64,000 nt of DNA from Linanthus parryae (Eukaryota > Streptophyta > Magnoliopsida > Ericales > Polemoniaceae), in assembly GCA_023055425.1 (NCBI GenBank), contig JALGPY010000010.1:47425863-47489862 (forward strand), written 5' to 3'. Below, piece after piece: positions 46,361 to 59,265 of this stretch. How positions within the stretch are numbered: the first letter of the stretch is position 1; each line of letters starts with the position of its first letter. The translations under genes and the position numbers were made by a program. A model generated the notes under the pieces. That model was not told where the DNA came from. It did not search any database and was given only the letters and a program-made list of their open reading frames with translations.

Positions 46361-46665
46361 GAAAGAAGTTGGGTTTGGGTTTAAGGAAGGACCGAAAGAT
46401 AACGGTGTCTATTGCTGGTATCTTCCAGTCCTTCCTTATCCGGATAACCTGAGTGTAGAAATATCGACCTTCTAAAAAAATGTAAAATGATTTCATTTTG
46501 TTGAACACCTTATCCAGATCTCCTTCTTCTTCTCCGCCGCCGCCCCCACCGTCGTCGTCCCTGGTTCTACCGCTCCGGCGTCGCTGAGCGAATCATTGGT
46601 CCGATCGACTAAGAAAGACAACAAATCGTCAGAGATGACGAAGCTTACCAATTGGAGTCGGTGAG

Positions 46666-46881
46666 ATGCGCGAACCAAAGACAATGCCGAAGCACATCAC
46701 ATTTATACACCACCAGGAAGGGCGCCACAACAAAGCAGCAGTCGACGTCAGGAATCTGAGCCCATCAGTAATGGACTTCGTCCCCAAGCAAATAAAAGAA
46801 GAGGTGAAGAAAGGGCAAAGGTGGGACGGATACAGCCACAGATTTAAACATGCGACTCACTCTCTGCCTCCGCACAAATAA
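46666..46881 (+). other. Small open frame (71 codons), unidentified
   Basis: Reads MREPKTMPKHITFIHHQEG and ends HATHSLPPHK. Unit 1 has the start of the frame (18032 onward) but an altered segment breaks it. There is no domain, and no promoter or poly(A) evidence. It may be a gene fragment or chance. Confidence 0.2.
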
Positions 46882-47083
46882 AAGAAGGCAACAGGGACAA
46901 AAGAGACTTTTGAAAAAACTGCAATTGATGCAAGCAGATGGACCAGGCGATGTCTTCTTTTATATTAGGTAGGTAGATGGACAAGTCATGGGAAGGATGT
47001 TAGACGAATGTCGATAATAATAGAAGAGAAGACATTTGAAATTCAATGATAAATGATCATATTCAAAGATGACCAATGGTAGC

Positions 47084-47179
47084 TTTTTTTTTTTTTTTTT
47101 TGTCGCCTATTGGGTTTGAACACGGGACTTCATGCAGGGGCTTCCAACGGTCTACCACTTGAGCTGCCACCCTAGCTGC
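47084..47179 (-). mobile_element. tRNA-derived SINE, unit 2
   Basis: Same A-box and B-box-like body as 18531-18644, with a shorter tail of about 18 bases. Confidence 0.6.
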
Positions 47180-47676
47180 AATGTTCGATATACAATATTT
47201 TTACAAGGAACCAAAAAACGGCATGTTCTTGATCACATAGGATAGACATACTTCACATCAACCGTAGGGTGATAATGATAGTGGCACATCAAACAGTAAA
47301 ACGCCAAAGCAAACACGAACCGGTAATGTCTAATGCACTTATATGTACTTCACACAAAAAAGGAGAGAAGAAAAAAAAGGTGAAAATGAAATTGAAAACT
47401 CGCTACAAATTGTAGACAATAGCCGGAATCCATCCAATACGATGCTATGCCAAAAATTAAGGCCTCTGCAACTATTAATTAAACAGCTGAATTCCGACAA
47501 TGGAACTAAGAAGCATTGATAAAATTGACAAGAATGATCATTGTGCTGGATTTGACTATTCATTGAAATTCACTGATAGTATTATGGGACTATTTAAAAA
47601 AAAATACGTTTTAGAGACTAATAATAAACAAACGATAGATGAAAACATTGTAAAATTCGAGGCCGAGTAGAAGCTG

Positions 47677-47966
47677 ATGGTTATGAAGGCGGTGGACGGC
47701 GGCGTCAAGTTTTGGTGGCAAGAGGAGGTGGATGACTTAGGGTTAGAGGGCTAGAGCGGTTTGCGAAGGCATTAGAGGAGCTGAAGAAGAATGTAACATT
47801 TAAGGCTCATGAACTGCATGTGGCCGGAACTTATGATGTTGTTTTAGCATTGGCGCCGCCGTCTAATAATATGAAAGATTATTCTGGTGGATGGGAGGGT
47901 CTTGTAATTAATCCGATTGAGGATTATCGTAGCGGTTCAATTGTAATTCATGGGCTCACATTATGA
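47677..47966 (+). pseudogene. Unidentified protein relic (ERFAKALEELKKNVTF), unit 2
   Basis: Same two-phase layout and length as 19145-19434. An additional stop lies just upstream (GCCGAGTAG, near 47661-47669), where unit 1 is open. The C-terminal block WEGLVINPIEDYRSGSIVIH is unchanged. Family unknown. Confidence 0.45.
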
Positions 47967-49343
47967 GCATAACCAGTTCTAATCGACCATAACTCATTAG
48001 AGTTTTGAACTATTTTGAGTTTTTTAATTCTACGCGGTACGATGATTAAGTGTTACATGTGATTTTCGAATAGTACATGATTCAGAAAAAAGCTCGTAAT
48101 GTCGAAAACATGTTAACAGTATAAGACCTTATTCTACTTCTGCGAGAGACAAAATTGTGATTTCTTGGACCTTCATAGTGACTTTAGAAGTCTCTCAAGA
48201 TATTTATGAAATTACGAGTAAATATATGGACGCTGAGTGAATTGTTAACACATGCTAACCCTCGCCTTAAGTCTGCCACTGCTTAAATTGGTAGACTTTT
48301 AAGGACGATTAATAATAGATATAGAGAGGCTTTGGGCTCACAAATTTTTATCTATCGCACTCTTCCCATCTTCTTGACTTCTTAAATCAACTTGTTGAAT
48401 GCTATGATCATGAGCACTGACAGAGCCATAAATTATCTTAGAGGGCGCACAATTTAAATGTTTTTTTAGTAAATCATCATAGTACTACTCATCCAAAGAA
48501 AACAAGACATTCAACAAAATATTACAAGAGGTTTCAACAGTTACTAGAAATTTGTTTAACAATTTTTAATGCTACAATTAAATTTTTTTATAGGCCAACG
48601 TTTGGGCCTTATTCCAACTTATAATCACCCAGGCTGTAGTTACCCAAACAAGCAGGCTATCCAGACTTGCTTTCAAACACTTGTCTCTTTTTTCTAAAAA
48701 TATAGGACTGAGCATTATGAATACATGTCTCCTCTAATTCTCATTCATACATTTCTTTAACAGAGTTGTAATTCATGTCAAGCACGTTTGGATAAGTTAT
48801 TATGGTTTTCCAAATGTGCTCGATAAAATTGATTTTGTATTTGTTTAATGGAATTGAAAATGTCCTTATTCATAAGTAGCCTTTTATTACAGATATAATT
48901 TTACCAGTTGAGTCTCGCAGTCTTATATATATAGAGAGAGAGATAAAAATAACAGCTCATATGTTCATGTATATATATACTCCATCCATTGTTTTAAAAT
49001 TTCCTTTTTGAAATGTCCTAACCAACTATTTAAATACATCAAAAACCCATCTTACATAAAAGTCATCTACTCTTTTCAATTGGGCCTATTCAAAATGGAT
49101 TAACAAATAACCCAAATAATTAGGCCCAATCTGATTTCATTACCATTAATGAAAGTCAACTAACCTAATTTGACACATTAACCTAAAATCAAAACTTTTT
49201 TTCTCTCTCACGGTCATTTCTTCTCAATTGTCCTCTCTCTCTGTTCTTCCCCAATTCCCGTCCCCCTCACTTTCTCTGATGCGCTGGGTTTTGGCGATTG
49301 AACTTGTTTCATCGATTTTGTTTGGTTAGTTGTTCAATCTGCC

Positions 49344-49681
49344 ATGGCAGACTACACAGAAGGGATCTCGTGTCCCTATTCGTACGATGGCTGGAAAGAT
49401 TCTGTCGATTCAGACACCATTGACTCGGGTGGTGGTTAGTTCGTGACTGAAACGGTCGATCGCGATGATACCCTACAGCCGGATGACCTAGGTTTTTGAT
49501 GGCTGGCTCTGGTAACTTGCATGACTCCGATCTGTTAGGTTCCGATGAGATACGACCACAGCACGATGAAGGCGAACAGATGGTGGAGTTCAGTGGTTTA
49601 GTGGTGAGCTCTACCGACATGCCGACTTCCTTAGGTGATGAACCTGACTCTGATGAGGAGAGGGAATACGATTTCTTGTGA
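49344..49681 (+). pseudogene. Acidic small-protein relic, unit 2
   Basis: From the ATG the frame reads MADYTEGISCPYSYDGWKDS and on to a TAG after a Gly run, then FVTETVDRDDTLQPDDLGF. The phase then slips at a T-run (about 49493-49497) and reopens as MAGSGNLHDSDLLGSDE, ending DSDEEREYDFL. A pyrimidine-rich leader with CTCTCTCT precedes it. Composition is strongly acidic (Asp/Glu/Ser). With one stop and one frame break it would need both repaired, or an intron, to be a gene. Less degraded than unit 1. Confidence 0.45.
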
Positions 49682-49776
49682 AAATGAAAGAGAGGTTTAA
49701 TTTCTAAACCCTAATTTGTCAATTCATGTTTCCCTAATCTAATAGATTTTCTATTGTTGTGTGATCTGCTCTTACC

Positions 49777-50100
49777 TGTCTCTGTTGTGTGACTGTTGAT
49801 CCCTGAATCTTGATGCCTTAATCTGTTTGATTAAACTGTGATACATGCTCTAATATTTGAATATGTCAATATTTTTGTGTGATCCATGTATTATTTGTCT
49901 CTGTTGTGTGAATGATGATCCCTTAATTTGCTTCATTAAACTGTGATGCTGATACATTCTCTAGTCTTTGAATATATCAATATTGTTGTGTGATTCATGT
50001 CTTTTCTATCTTTGTTGTGTGACTGATGATCCCTTAATCTGTTTGATTAAACTGTGATACATTTTCTAATCTTTGAATATATCAATATTGTTGTGTGATC
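49777..50100. repeat. 110-119 bp minisatellite, three copies, unit 2
   Basis: Counterpart of 21252-21590, with the same copy number and order. Confidence 0.85.
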
Positions 50101-50840
50101 CATGTTTCATAATATGTGTTGCATTGCAGTATGTGTGCATTGATCCCTGTTGTACCTAATCTGCATTATACAAGTAGCACATGTTCTTAATTGCATTACC
50201 AGTTGCACATGTTCTTCATTGCATTACACTCTAGCTACCAAAAGATGCTACACCTGAGTCACATTAGTCTGGCTATCAAAATATGTATGCCACATGCTGG
50301 TATAGTTAACAAAATGTACATTACACTTCTCATGTGTGAGACTTAATAGCATATCCCAATGTACAATACACTTCTCATGTGTGAGACTAAAAAGCCACAT
50401 GCTTGTATATAAAATCAGACGACTCCTAAGTTTGGGAAGTCCTTATAAGTCCGCCTCACTTTTTTGAGAAGCATCTAATCCATCTTAGAGTGAGAACACT
50501 ATGAAAGTTTAATTTTGGTTTCATTAGTGTAGTAACTTTTTTTTAATGAAATAAACTTTTATTTAGAAACAAAATTATACTCCTATCATTAATAAATGTG
50601 TCATCTTTTTCTAATCATGAAAGAGGATTTTCAAGTTCTTTCATTTTCTTAGTTATTTTAATAAAAAATATTTATAATTTTCATAATACCGCATTATATC
50701 AATACATTGGGGATTAAACAGTCCAGACAGTTCTCCTTCACAATGTCGATATGCAGTAAATTCATTTCTCAATGGTCAATAATTGAAATTTAATCTTTAC
50801 AAGATAAAATTATTTTTTAATATAAATTTATTTACATGCA

Positions 50841-53430
50841 CTAGGGGATTGCCCGTGCCCAAGGGCACTACCCCGAAACAAATGTTAAGAACATTTCACC
50901 AATTTTAATGTACATGAAACAAAATGAACACGACAAAGATACATAAATAGTTGTATAAAATAGTAACGAACATGAAAGAATAACAACGCTCCTAAACATA
51001 ATTACATGGTGAAACTAATTTCCAAAAAAACCAAGTTACTGAAATAGCTTTCACCAAAATGAATAAAAATAGCATAAATTCAAATTACATCCACTCCTCA
51101 TTGGGTGGCACCCATTCCTATTCTTATATTTTTTGCTCTCAATAATCTCCCATGAATAATAGAAAATTGCAAATGTGAGTGTCCATCAGCGGTTGAAGAA
51201 TTCAAGCCTGAAAAATCAATAGCATAGTTACCATAAAAAAGTCACTTGCACTGCTCATGCCAACATATGTCCATTGCAGGTTGCATTTACACCCACAGAC
51301 TTGCAAAGTCAATTCGAGTAGCCATGACTATCTTTGGATTCTATACAAAAATTTACCACGCTGGATTAGAAGTCAGCGTAACCAGTTAAATCACCCATCT
51401 GTGATTTTCGGGCCACTTTGCTACGTCTACTCGTTGTAAAAAAAATGAATTAAGCCAGCAAAAGTGAATATTAAACCGGAGACTTCTAGGCATCAAAGAA
51501 ATAGAATATACCGCAACCTACCAATTAAGTTTCCCCAATAGGAATCAAATAAAATATCTATCCTAGGTGGTCAAAATATAGTTGGCCTTTGGTACCAGTA
51601 CCTGGATCGATCGTTGGTTCCTTGAAGCAACTTTGAGGGGTAGTAAGTACCCTGTCTGACTCTATTTACACGCCCTTTTGCTTAATGACGTCGAGTTCCA
51701 AGATTGTCTAAGTATGGAAGGGGAAGTTACCCACCCTCTTTCTAGGTCTGAAGCTTCTTATTGTCATCCCTTCTACTGAAGGAAGCAAGAACTTGGTTAC
51801 CAGAGTGAATGGTAGGTTGTATGACCTAACACTGGTAAAATCCTTCACAACATTTGAAAGATTGACATCTTACATGTAGGCAAAAAGTGAACAAAATAAA
51901 CACTTTGTTGCGTAATATACTCCAAAAACTAACCTCTGAATTGTAAGTAACACAATGCCATTGATTGAGATTTAGTAAAAAGAAACCAGCATTGTAGGCC
52001 TAAAAGAAGATGTGGGAGAAGACAATGAAGGATATTGCCTAAATCACAACAGAGCAGAACCTCATCATCAACTTATAGCAAAATCCCCCCTTTCTTACAA
52101 TTGATAAACAAATTATGACCACCAAAGTAATGAAATTCATATTTTCATCATATCAATGAAACAGTGAAATTGAGGCAGAGAAAACGAATACCCGCTGCCA
52201 TGCCAAACTATATAGAAGCATGTATGTCATATACTTCATGTTTAAAAGATGAGTTTACCAAGGGATGTATGCCAAATTTTAACCACTACAGAGTTCAAAA
52301 GCCATAGAAACAAAAGAAAAGCACAGATTATTAGTAAGAGGGTTAGATTAACAGATCAAATATAAAAGTATACATTAAAGAATACATACTTGGGTTATTG
52401 AATACTCAACAGCTTCCCAATCCTCGAGTTGAAATGTTATTGTGGCTACTTTGTAGTAGGTTTTAATTCACATATGTACTCCAAGACTGATGTTTGTGTT
52501 ACAGGTTGGTTACCACACTCCACCTCGTTGAGGTGATTAAAAACATTCGTGAAGGAGCATATCTATTGTCTTAATTGCTGGGCCTACATGATTCATTCTG
52601 AATCAATCAAAAAAAAGAGGAGGCTCAAAATTACCATCATATGTAAAAACAGATTCATGTAATGGGTATTGATTCTCACATTCAATCTCTTTGTCATAAT
52701 CAAACTACAGATGTAAAAGTTTGACATTACGTAGGATCTTTTACTCGGGTTTCCCAGTTACGCTTCCACAGTTCCCCTGAAGCCATCATCTCCGACAGTA
52801 TTCAAACCCCAAAATTCAAAATCAGTGATGAAAATAACAAAGTTCCAAAATTGTGAACCCATACAGACAAATCGCTTGAAGTTGAAATGGCTAAAGTTAA
52901 AGAGAAGATAATGACGGTATATTTTGGAACAAAAACGTGCACAGGTGCAAATACCTTTGAGGATTTGGGAGAGAGAGATTGAGAAAGAGGGAGATTTGTA
53001 CGGTGAGAACAGATCCAGAGGGCTATCAGACCCAAACGTGCAGCGGCTTTGGTTCGACAAATATCCAAGCATCCGAGCAATTACTTTAAGGATGAAGAGA
53101 GATGAACGGACTGGAGAGGACATAGAGAACAGCGAGTTTGGATGGAGGAGTTTTGACGGCGACGAATCGGAGTTCGGTCGCTTCTTCCCTTCTCCTCTGT
53201 AGACGGCGACGGTTATGTCTTCTCCAACTCTCCTCTCTAGTCTTCTTCCGAAATTAGACACGACGTGAGGGAGGGGGTAGAAGGTGGAGGGTGGAGTTGA
53301 ATTGAAAATACACGATCTGTCATCATTCCCAAATTTTAGGAAACTCTAACTAAGTAGGTGAGATCTATTGCTGGGGTTGATTCAATCTAACGGCTGAAAT
53401 TAAGTCAACCGTTCTGTTTTATAGAATAGA
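50841..53430 (-). mobile_element. Non-autonomous Helitron (2590 bp)
   Basis: The empty site in unit 1 (atgca|tacac) shows a clean insertion between A and T with no target duplication. On the reverse strand the element opens TCTATTCTATAAAACAG and closes GTGCCCTTGGGCAC, ten bases, CTAG. That is the Helitron signature: 5' TC, a short 3' hairpin and terminal CTAG. No Rep/helicase is encoded. A 167-codon reverse frame (52758-53261) may be captured host sequence but is not recognised. Confidence 0.9.
52758..53261 (-). other. 167-codon open frame inside the Helitron
   Basis: Opens MSNFGRRLERRVGEDI near the Helitron 5' end. The first third is basic and Ser-rich, the rest is Phe-rich (FNFSHFNF). Helitrons often carry captured gene pieces, and this could be a leader plus first exon. 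No family is recognised, and a second reverse frame overlaps it, so coding is unproven. Confidence 0.25.
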
Positions 53431-53529
53431 TACACAAAATAATGAAATGAAAAAATTGTGTTTGAGCACCTTGATATACGGTAGTTACAAATGAAACCCT
53501 CACTTTGTAGTGTAATTACAAACAGATCT

Positions 53530-54054
53530 TGTTGGAAACAACTATTTCAACGTGCTATTTTAGACTCTTATAGGGTATAGCAACATCCCTCAATGTGTCT
53601 CATTAGCTCTGCATGTGCATAAATATATTGAATCTTGAGTCTATCTAATTAGGATATATGACACTTTCCAATTTGATAACATCCTGGTTAAGGTCCTAAA
53701 GTATTGTTGGCGTCAAGTTCAACATGCTATTTCAATCTCATATAGGGGTTAAGACCTAGTTTGATAACATCCTGGGTTTAATTCAAAATTTCCCTAAAGT
53801 ACTATGAGACATTATAATCCGTGTTAAAGTCTTATTCTAAGACCTATCTTACTTAAGCTCCTCATCATATTGTTATGCTATAAGCACATAATCCAACGGT
53901 CCATAACGAGACCATTTGTGTGTATATGTGCGTGTGTGAGAGAGAGAGAGAGAGAGAAAAAAAAATAATGGTCCGGGTTTCAGCCACATATGTGTATCTC
54001 TTCTTCTTGTGTGATATCTTCCATTTAGGGTTCCTGCAAATCATTCTTCGTTCA
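53530..54054 (+). repeat. 5' LTR of Copia relic A, copy 3
   Basis: TGTTGGAAACAAC to CTTCGTTCA, about 525 bp, followed by the primer site tggtatcagagcat (54055-54068). Contains a GA run (about 53938-53956) longer than in copy 2. Confidence 0.75.
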
Positions 54055-56055
54055 TGGTATCAGAGCATCCATGTTAGCCGCAATGGCCCCCACCTATCCT
54101 CATCTTGTTTATCTCATTTCTAATATCAATTTACTTTTTTTTACAAACCTGATTGCTCGATGATTATATTAACGGTTCAACACCTTGTCCTATGGCATCC
54201 TCTCTGATGCCACCGACGTTCCAATGGCGGATGTAAATCCAGCATTTCAGGTCTGGCCGGCTCAAGATCAGGCTATTGTGACCATGGTTAATGCTACCAT
54301 GTCGCCTCAAGCTCTTACCCATGTGATTGTTTATACCACGCCTGGTTCTATCACGGTAAATCTCAAAAGCAGGTATGCCTCCTTTACCAGATCTAATATC
54401 GTGAATTTCAAATATGAGTACAAACCCTTTGAAATAAATGAGATCCCGTCGATGTATACATGAAATTAAAACCTGAAATCCATTCGTGATAAGATATCTT
54501 TTTGCTGTGGCACATATAGATGATTAAGATATGCTACTTTTTGCTCTAAATGGTCTTAGAGTCGAGTTTAATGCTTCCCCATCCTTACACACATGTTGTG
54601 AGTCTATTTCCTTAGAAGGTCGGCATGTTTCACGTTGTGTTGAACAATAAGTGATTGAATCTCTTAGTGCTCCATTGTAATGTTACTTCTGTTTCTTCCT
54701 TCGCCATTATTTTTGGGTGAAATACAAACTATGTCTCTTTGGTTCTGGTCGAGGTCGTTTTAAACCAGATTTTGTCATGTTAAAACCCTAATGGTCGGTT
54801 TAACTCCACATCTGGTAAATTTGATTATTCTGTTGGATGTAATTCTTGTTCTCAATTTGTTTGTGGCTATAACAATGGTCATTCTCAAAACACTAATAGG
54901 GCTAAGGGTTCTAGCGGAGGTTCATTGGGTTAGATAGAAATGGTTCTAGTTCTAATGTAATTACCTGTCGAATTTGTGGTAAATATATAATTCTGCCTAG
55001 AATTGCTAGCGTATAGTGGACTATACTTACCAATACATACAACCTCCAGACCTCAATCTGATTATTGGTTCACTGATTCAGGTTCTTTAAACCATAATGA
55101 ATTTAACAATTGCTGATACTTACTCGAGGTCTGATCAAGTTCCTTTGGGAAATGGAGATACTTTTCCTGATACAGGTATTCTCTCAACCCCTACTTGTTA
55201 TTTTCTTTCAGATACTCTACACGTTCCAAATATTTCAACAAATGCTTTATTTGTGCATACATTGTTTAAACAATATGACTGTTTCTTTGTGTTTGACGCT
55301 GATCACTCTTCTATTTAGGATAAGTCAATTAATTCATCTCTCAAGGCATGAGTGATAATGGGTTATACCGCAACGATCTCTTTTAATCCCAAAACTTTTC
55401 TAGGTAGATAAATAAGTTGCCCCTTACAGAATGCTAGATTGGATCACCCCACTAATAAATTATCTAAAGATTTGTATAAGTCTTGCCTTATGCAATCAAT
55501 TGTCTCTAGTACTGGTAAATGTTTGTCAATTTTGTCTTGTACAGGAAATATATCTAGATTACTTTATCATTATGTACCCACTCCATTAGACTATTATTTT
55601 GATCTTTGCCCTGCATCCATAAAATCTTGGCACAGTTTTGAATTTTATTTTTTCTTTGTTCGTGACTTTTGTAGGTATACTTCAATATTTTCATTTCATA
55701 ATAAATCTGAAGTTTTTTTTAAATGTATTTTCAAAGTTGAAACTGCAAATAAAGACTTTACTTGGAAAACAATTAAGATTCTTAAGAAAGAGGGTGTCAG
55801 TGAATATGTTTCCTTTTTATTTTAACAAATTTTAGACACTTGTGGTATATATACACATCAAAAATTTTGTCCTCACAAATCACAATAAAATGAAATCACT
55901 GAAAGGAAACATAGATTCTTAGTGGAAACTGCTATTACATTAATGCAACAAGTGTTTTTACCAAAATGTTTTTGACTTCATCTCTTTGAAGCAGCTGCGT
56001 ATATGGTAAATATAATATCTAGCAAGAATACACATACCAAGTCTCCCAATTGAAT
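53530..56055 (+). mobile_element. Copia relic A, copy 3 (LTR, gag, protease, integrase)
   Basis: Spans the unit 2/unit 3 boundary with the same order as copy 2. Gag text lies at 54185-54463 and protease text to 55318. Integrase text is open for 128 codons (55439-55825), because a CA pair near 55541 brings in GNISRLLYHYVPTPLD and the following blocks in one frame. RT and 3' LTR are missing. Confidence 0.82.
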
Positions 56056-56532
56056 GCCTGTTATTTTATTTTATTTTTGATAAAAAGCATATGCAATCTT
56101 AGATGTAACTCAAGTAGATGTATATAGAATGAATGTTATTATTGAAGATGTAGCCAAATGAGTATTGACGGAACAACTCTTGTTTAGTCTTTCATGAAAC
56201 GACCAACTTCTTATGATTCGGTTCATATGTTTTTTGAATCAAACATAATAAAACATCTAATGAACCGAAATAAATCAATAGATAATGACATGATTTATTT
56301 TCTCCCACCAAATAGATTAGAGGGACCATTTAAGTCATTGGTTAAAATTAGTGCATAGTAAGAAACACAAAAAGTAAATCTTTGGTGAAATTGTAACTTA
56401 AATATTTTATAGATGAGTCTGATGCGAGAATAAAATCGTATAAGAATACGGCTCCAAGATACAAGTATCAACTGGAGTATAAAGACGTCTTTTGTGAAAA
56501 CATGAATTTACTTAATAGACACAAGTCGTCGT

Positions 56533-56533
<1 letters not shown>

Positions 56534-56600
<67 letters not shown>

Positions 56601-56634
56601 TTCATTTATTTATTTATTTATTTATTTATTTATT
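56534..56634. repeat. (TTTA)n microsatellite, unit 3
   Basis: About 101 bp with one ttca interruption. Confidence 0.94.
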
Positions 56635-56882
56635 AGTTGAGGATTTCCTTGTCGTTTATTTTCCGGACCCTTTAAGTCGAACCATCTAAGTCAAGATTAA
56701 TTTTTTTTTTCTATTTAAACAATTGTAGTTAAACTTTTTTTAATCATCTATAAAAAATTTAAGTTATGTCGTTTTAATTTTTCGTGTATCCTTGTCGTGT
56801 GGAGACCGAAGAATCTGAAATCCCTCAAACTAGATAGCTTGTCGCTATTAAATTTTCGTTGAACACAGTATAGAGAAAAGCA

Positions 56883-56890
56883 TGACGTCA
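56883..56890. promoter_or_regulatory. TGACGTCA palindrome upstream of MADS copy 3
   Basis: Unchanged from units 1 and 2. Confidence 0.35.
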
Positions 56891-57368
56891 GTTTACTTAA
56901 TTGATAAAAGGAAGAGAATACGTGTGGATGGTAAATTAAAATTAAAAAAATATAGTTTCAAAATCAAATTAAAGAGTGTGAGGGGCCACAATATTGGTGT
57001 ATTCTTAATTTATTTTTACTTTTGAAAAAGCATAATTTTTTAATCAAACGATTAAGGTAATTATCGCAAATTTAATATATATATATATATTCTAAAAAAA
57101 TAATAATAACGCTAGACAATAATATACTTTAGAATACAAATGATTAAAATAGGCCGATAAGGAACATTGAACACTTGTATTCTATTTTTCTATCGTTCAT
57201 GCTATGTGGCAATATATATGTCGATGATTCATCCATGACCAATTTTTAGTTGTTTGGAAGAAAAGTTTCTAAATTGGCCCTATTGCAAAGTAGGTAAACA
57301 TTAACATGCAAAACAATATAATAAAACCTAATACGGAAGTAAATTTACACACGAAGTAAAATTCTGCA

Positions 57369-57376
57369 TATAAATA
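57369..57376 (+). promoter_or_regulatory. TATA box of MADS copy 3
   Basis: TATAAATA 104 bp before the ATG. Confidence 0.65.
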
Positions 57377-57472
57377 CACATCCTTTTTTTTCATTGTATG
57401 ATCACCATTTCAGTCTCTCTCCTTCCTCTACGTGTCCCTTTCTCTAAACAAGAAACCTTTCTCCCTTTAGCT

Positions 57473-58171
57473 ATGCCAAGGTTGCCAAGGTCAAGCCGTG
57501 GGCGTCAACGGGTAGAAATGAGAAAGATGACGAACGAGAAAAATCTCCTCGTCACTTTCTCAAAGAGACGCTCCGGCCTTTTTAAGAAGGCCAGTGAGCT
57601 CTGCACCCTTTGTGGTGCAGAGGCCTTAATCCTTGTCTTCTCTCCGAGGAACAAGCCGTTTTCTTTCGGCCATCCCTCGGTGGAGGCACTAATAGACCGC
57701 TTCGACTCAAGGAACAACTCCAACCCCAACCCCAACCCCGGTTTGGCTGAGTTCTTTGAAGTTCAGTGTAACTGTAATGTTGGCAGACTTAACATAGAAC
57801 TGACTAATTGTGAGGGCCAACTGGCATTGGAGAAGAAAAAAGGGGATGAGCTGACCAGGACGATGAACGAGAGAGCGGGGAGATGTTGGTGGGAAAGGCC
57901 GACAGAAACTTTTAACATACACGAACTCGAGCAGGTTAAGATGGCCTTGGAAAAGGTTAATGAGAACGTGGCGAGGCAAAAGGAAAAGATGTGGCTGGAG
58001 GGGCAGGGGCCGAGTGGAGGCCCATATTTCATGGGAGCTGGCCCCAGTGGAGGAGGACAGGCAATAGTTGTCTATCACCCTCAGTTTCCTCAATTGGGCC
58101 ATGCAGGAGTTGCATTTCCTCCATATGCTCCCCCACAGGACCCGAATGCAGGCCCGTCTCAACCTTTTTAG
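57473..58171 (+). CDS. Type I (M-alpha) MADS-box transcription factor, copy 3
   Basis: 232 residues with the normal C-terminus, as in copy 1. The MADS domain (residues about 9-68) is identical to copy 1 except Phe for Tyr before SPRN, shared with copy 2. Private changes are Ser for Pro at the start of the Asn-Pro repeat, Phe for Leu (AEFFEVQ) and Cys for Arg (VQCNCN) at the front of the coiled-coil-like region. There is an in-frame upstream ATG at 57398, but the start chosen is the one conserved in all three copies. The gene lies between relic A and the CACTA end, as in the other units. Likely functional on sequence grounds; expression unknown. Confidence 0.92.
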   Translation: MPRLPRSSRGRQRVEMRKMTNEKNLLVTFSKRRSGLFKKASELCTLCGAEALILVFSPRNKPFSFGHPSVEALIDRFDSRNNSNPNPNPGLAEFFEVQCNCNVGRLNIELTNCEGQLALEKKKGDELTRTMNERAGRCWWERPTETFNIHELEQVKMALEKVNENVARQKEKMWLEGQGPSGGPYFMGAGPSGGGQAIVVYHPQFPQLGHAGVAFPPYAPPQDPNAGPSQPF

Positions 58172-58206
58172 GGGCCTCAAGCGTGTATTGAATTGGAGGT
58201 CATCTT

Positions 58207-58212
58207 AATAAA
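58207..58212 (+). terminator. Poly(A) signal of MADS copy 3
   Basis: AATAAA 36 bp after the stop codon, as in copy 1. Confidence 0.55.
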
Positions 58213-58888
58213 GCTTTAATATAGTTTATTATGATCGTGTAATGTTAATAAAAATTGAGATATTGAATTCTCTCTCAATATTTATATACTTTGGTCGTGA
58301 TGGAATACATAGCATATCTCCTACATTTTTTTTTCTTGGTTTTACTCTATTTCTTTCCTTAAGAAAGTTTTTTCGTGAATATTCACAGTAGTAACATCAT
58401 CTTTTAGGAGGAACGATGTTCGCTTTGATTTAGCATATGAATAAAGTTCTGAAATAACAAACCAGTAGATGATTTTTTTGTTAGATATAACATAGGAAGC
58501 AGCCTGTATTCCATTCATTTTATCAACTATCAATATAGTTTAACCTTAAAAACACATGATAAACTAGTGATTTATAAATTAAAAATAAAATTACGAAGTT
58601 GACGCAGTTGTGACTACATGTGTAACTTTTAAAATATCGGGTTCTTGGTTTTCCTCACCTTTATGCTTTTAGTCTTGCACTTTTAGGTTTGCATATTTTA
58701 TTTAATTCTGATTCTTTATTAGCTAATGTTTTAAATGGTAAGTATTTTAGAAACTACAATGCCCTTGCTTTTTTTTTTAGAGAATACTACTAATACAATA
58801 AATACTGTAATTGTAGGGTTACAATTCAATTTTACTGCAAATTCAGAATACTATTCTAGAGATACAATTCAAAGAAACCAATGTTTTC

Positions 58889-59162
58889 ATGCAACAACAC
58901 CCTTGGTGGGTGTACAATGCCCTTGCTGTTGATGGTTCTTCTAATGCTTCTTATTGGAAATGCCTTATTACAACAAGAGAATTTATTTTTCAAGGATCTA
59001 AACAAGGTACTGGTAATGGTCTAAATAACATTTTATTTTTTTAATAGGTGGATTCCTATTGTAAATGGTAATAGATCTTTTGGCTATCCTATTTTTCCAA
59101 TTAATTCTAGGGTGACATATTTTACTTTGCCAAATTTATTTGGAATACAACTCTTTTGTTAG
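58889..59162 (+). pseudogene. Unidentified two-block ORF relic, unit 3
   Basis: Third copy of the blocks at 3956-4229, with the same lengths and phase. Reads YWKCLITTREFIFQGSK. Confidence 0.35.
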
Positions 59163-59265
59163 TATTCCGCTATGTAGTTTACAAAATATTTTCAAAATGA
59201 AAAACGACATGTAAGACAATTTGAACATTCGATGCTTTATTTTAAAATATTTTGCAAACTACGTA

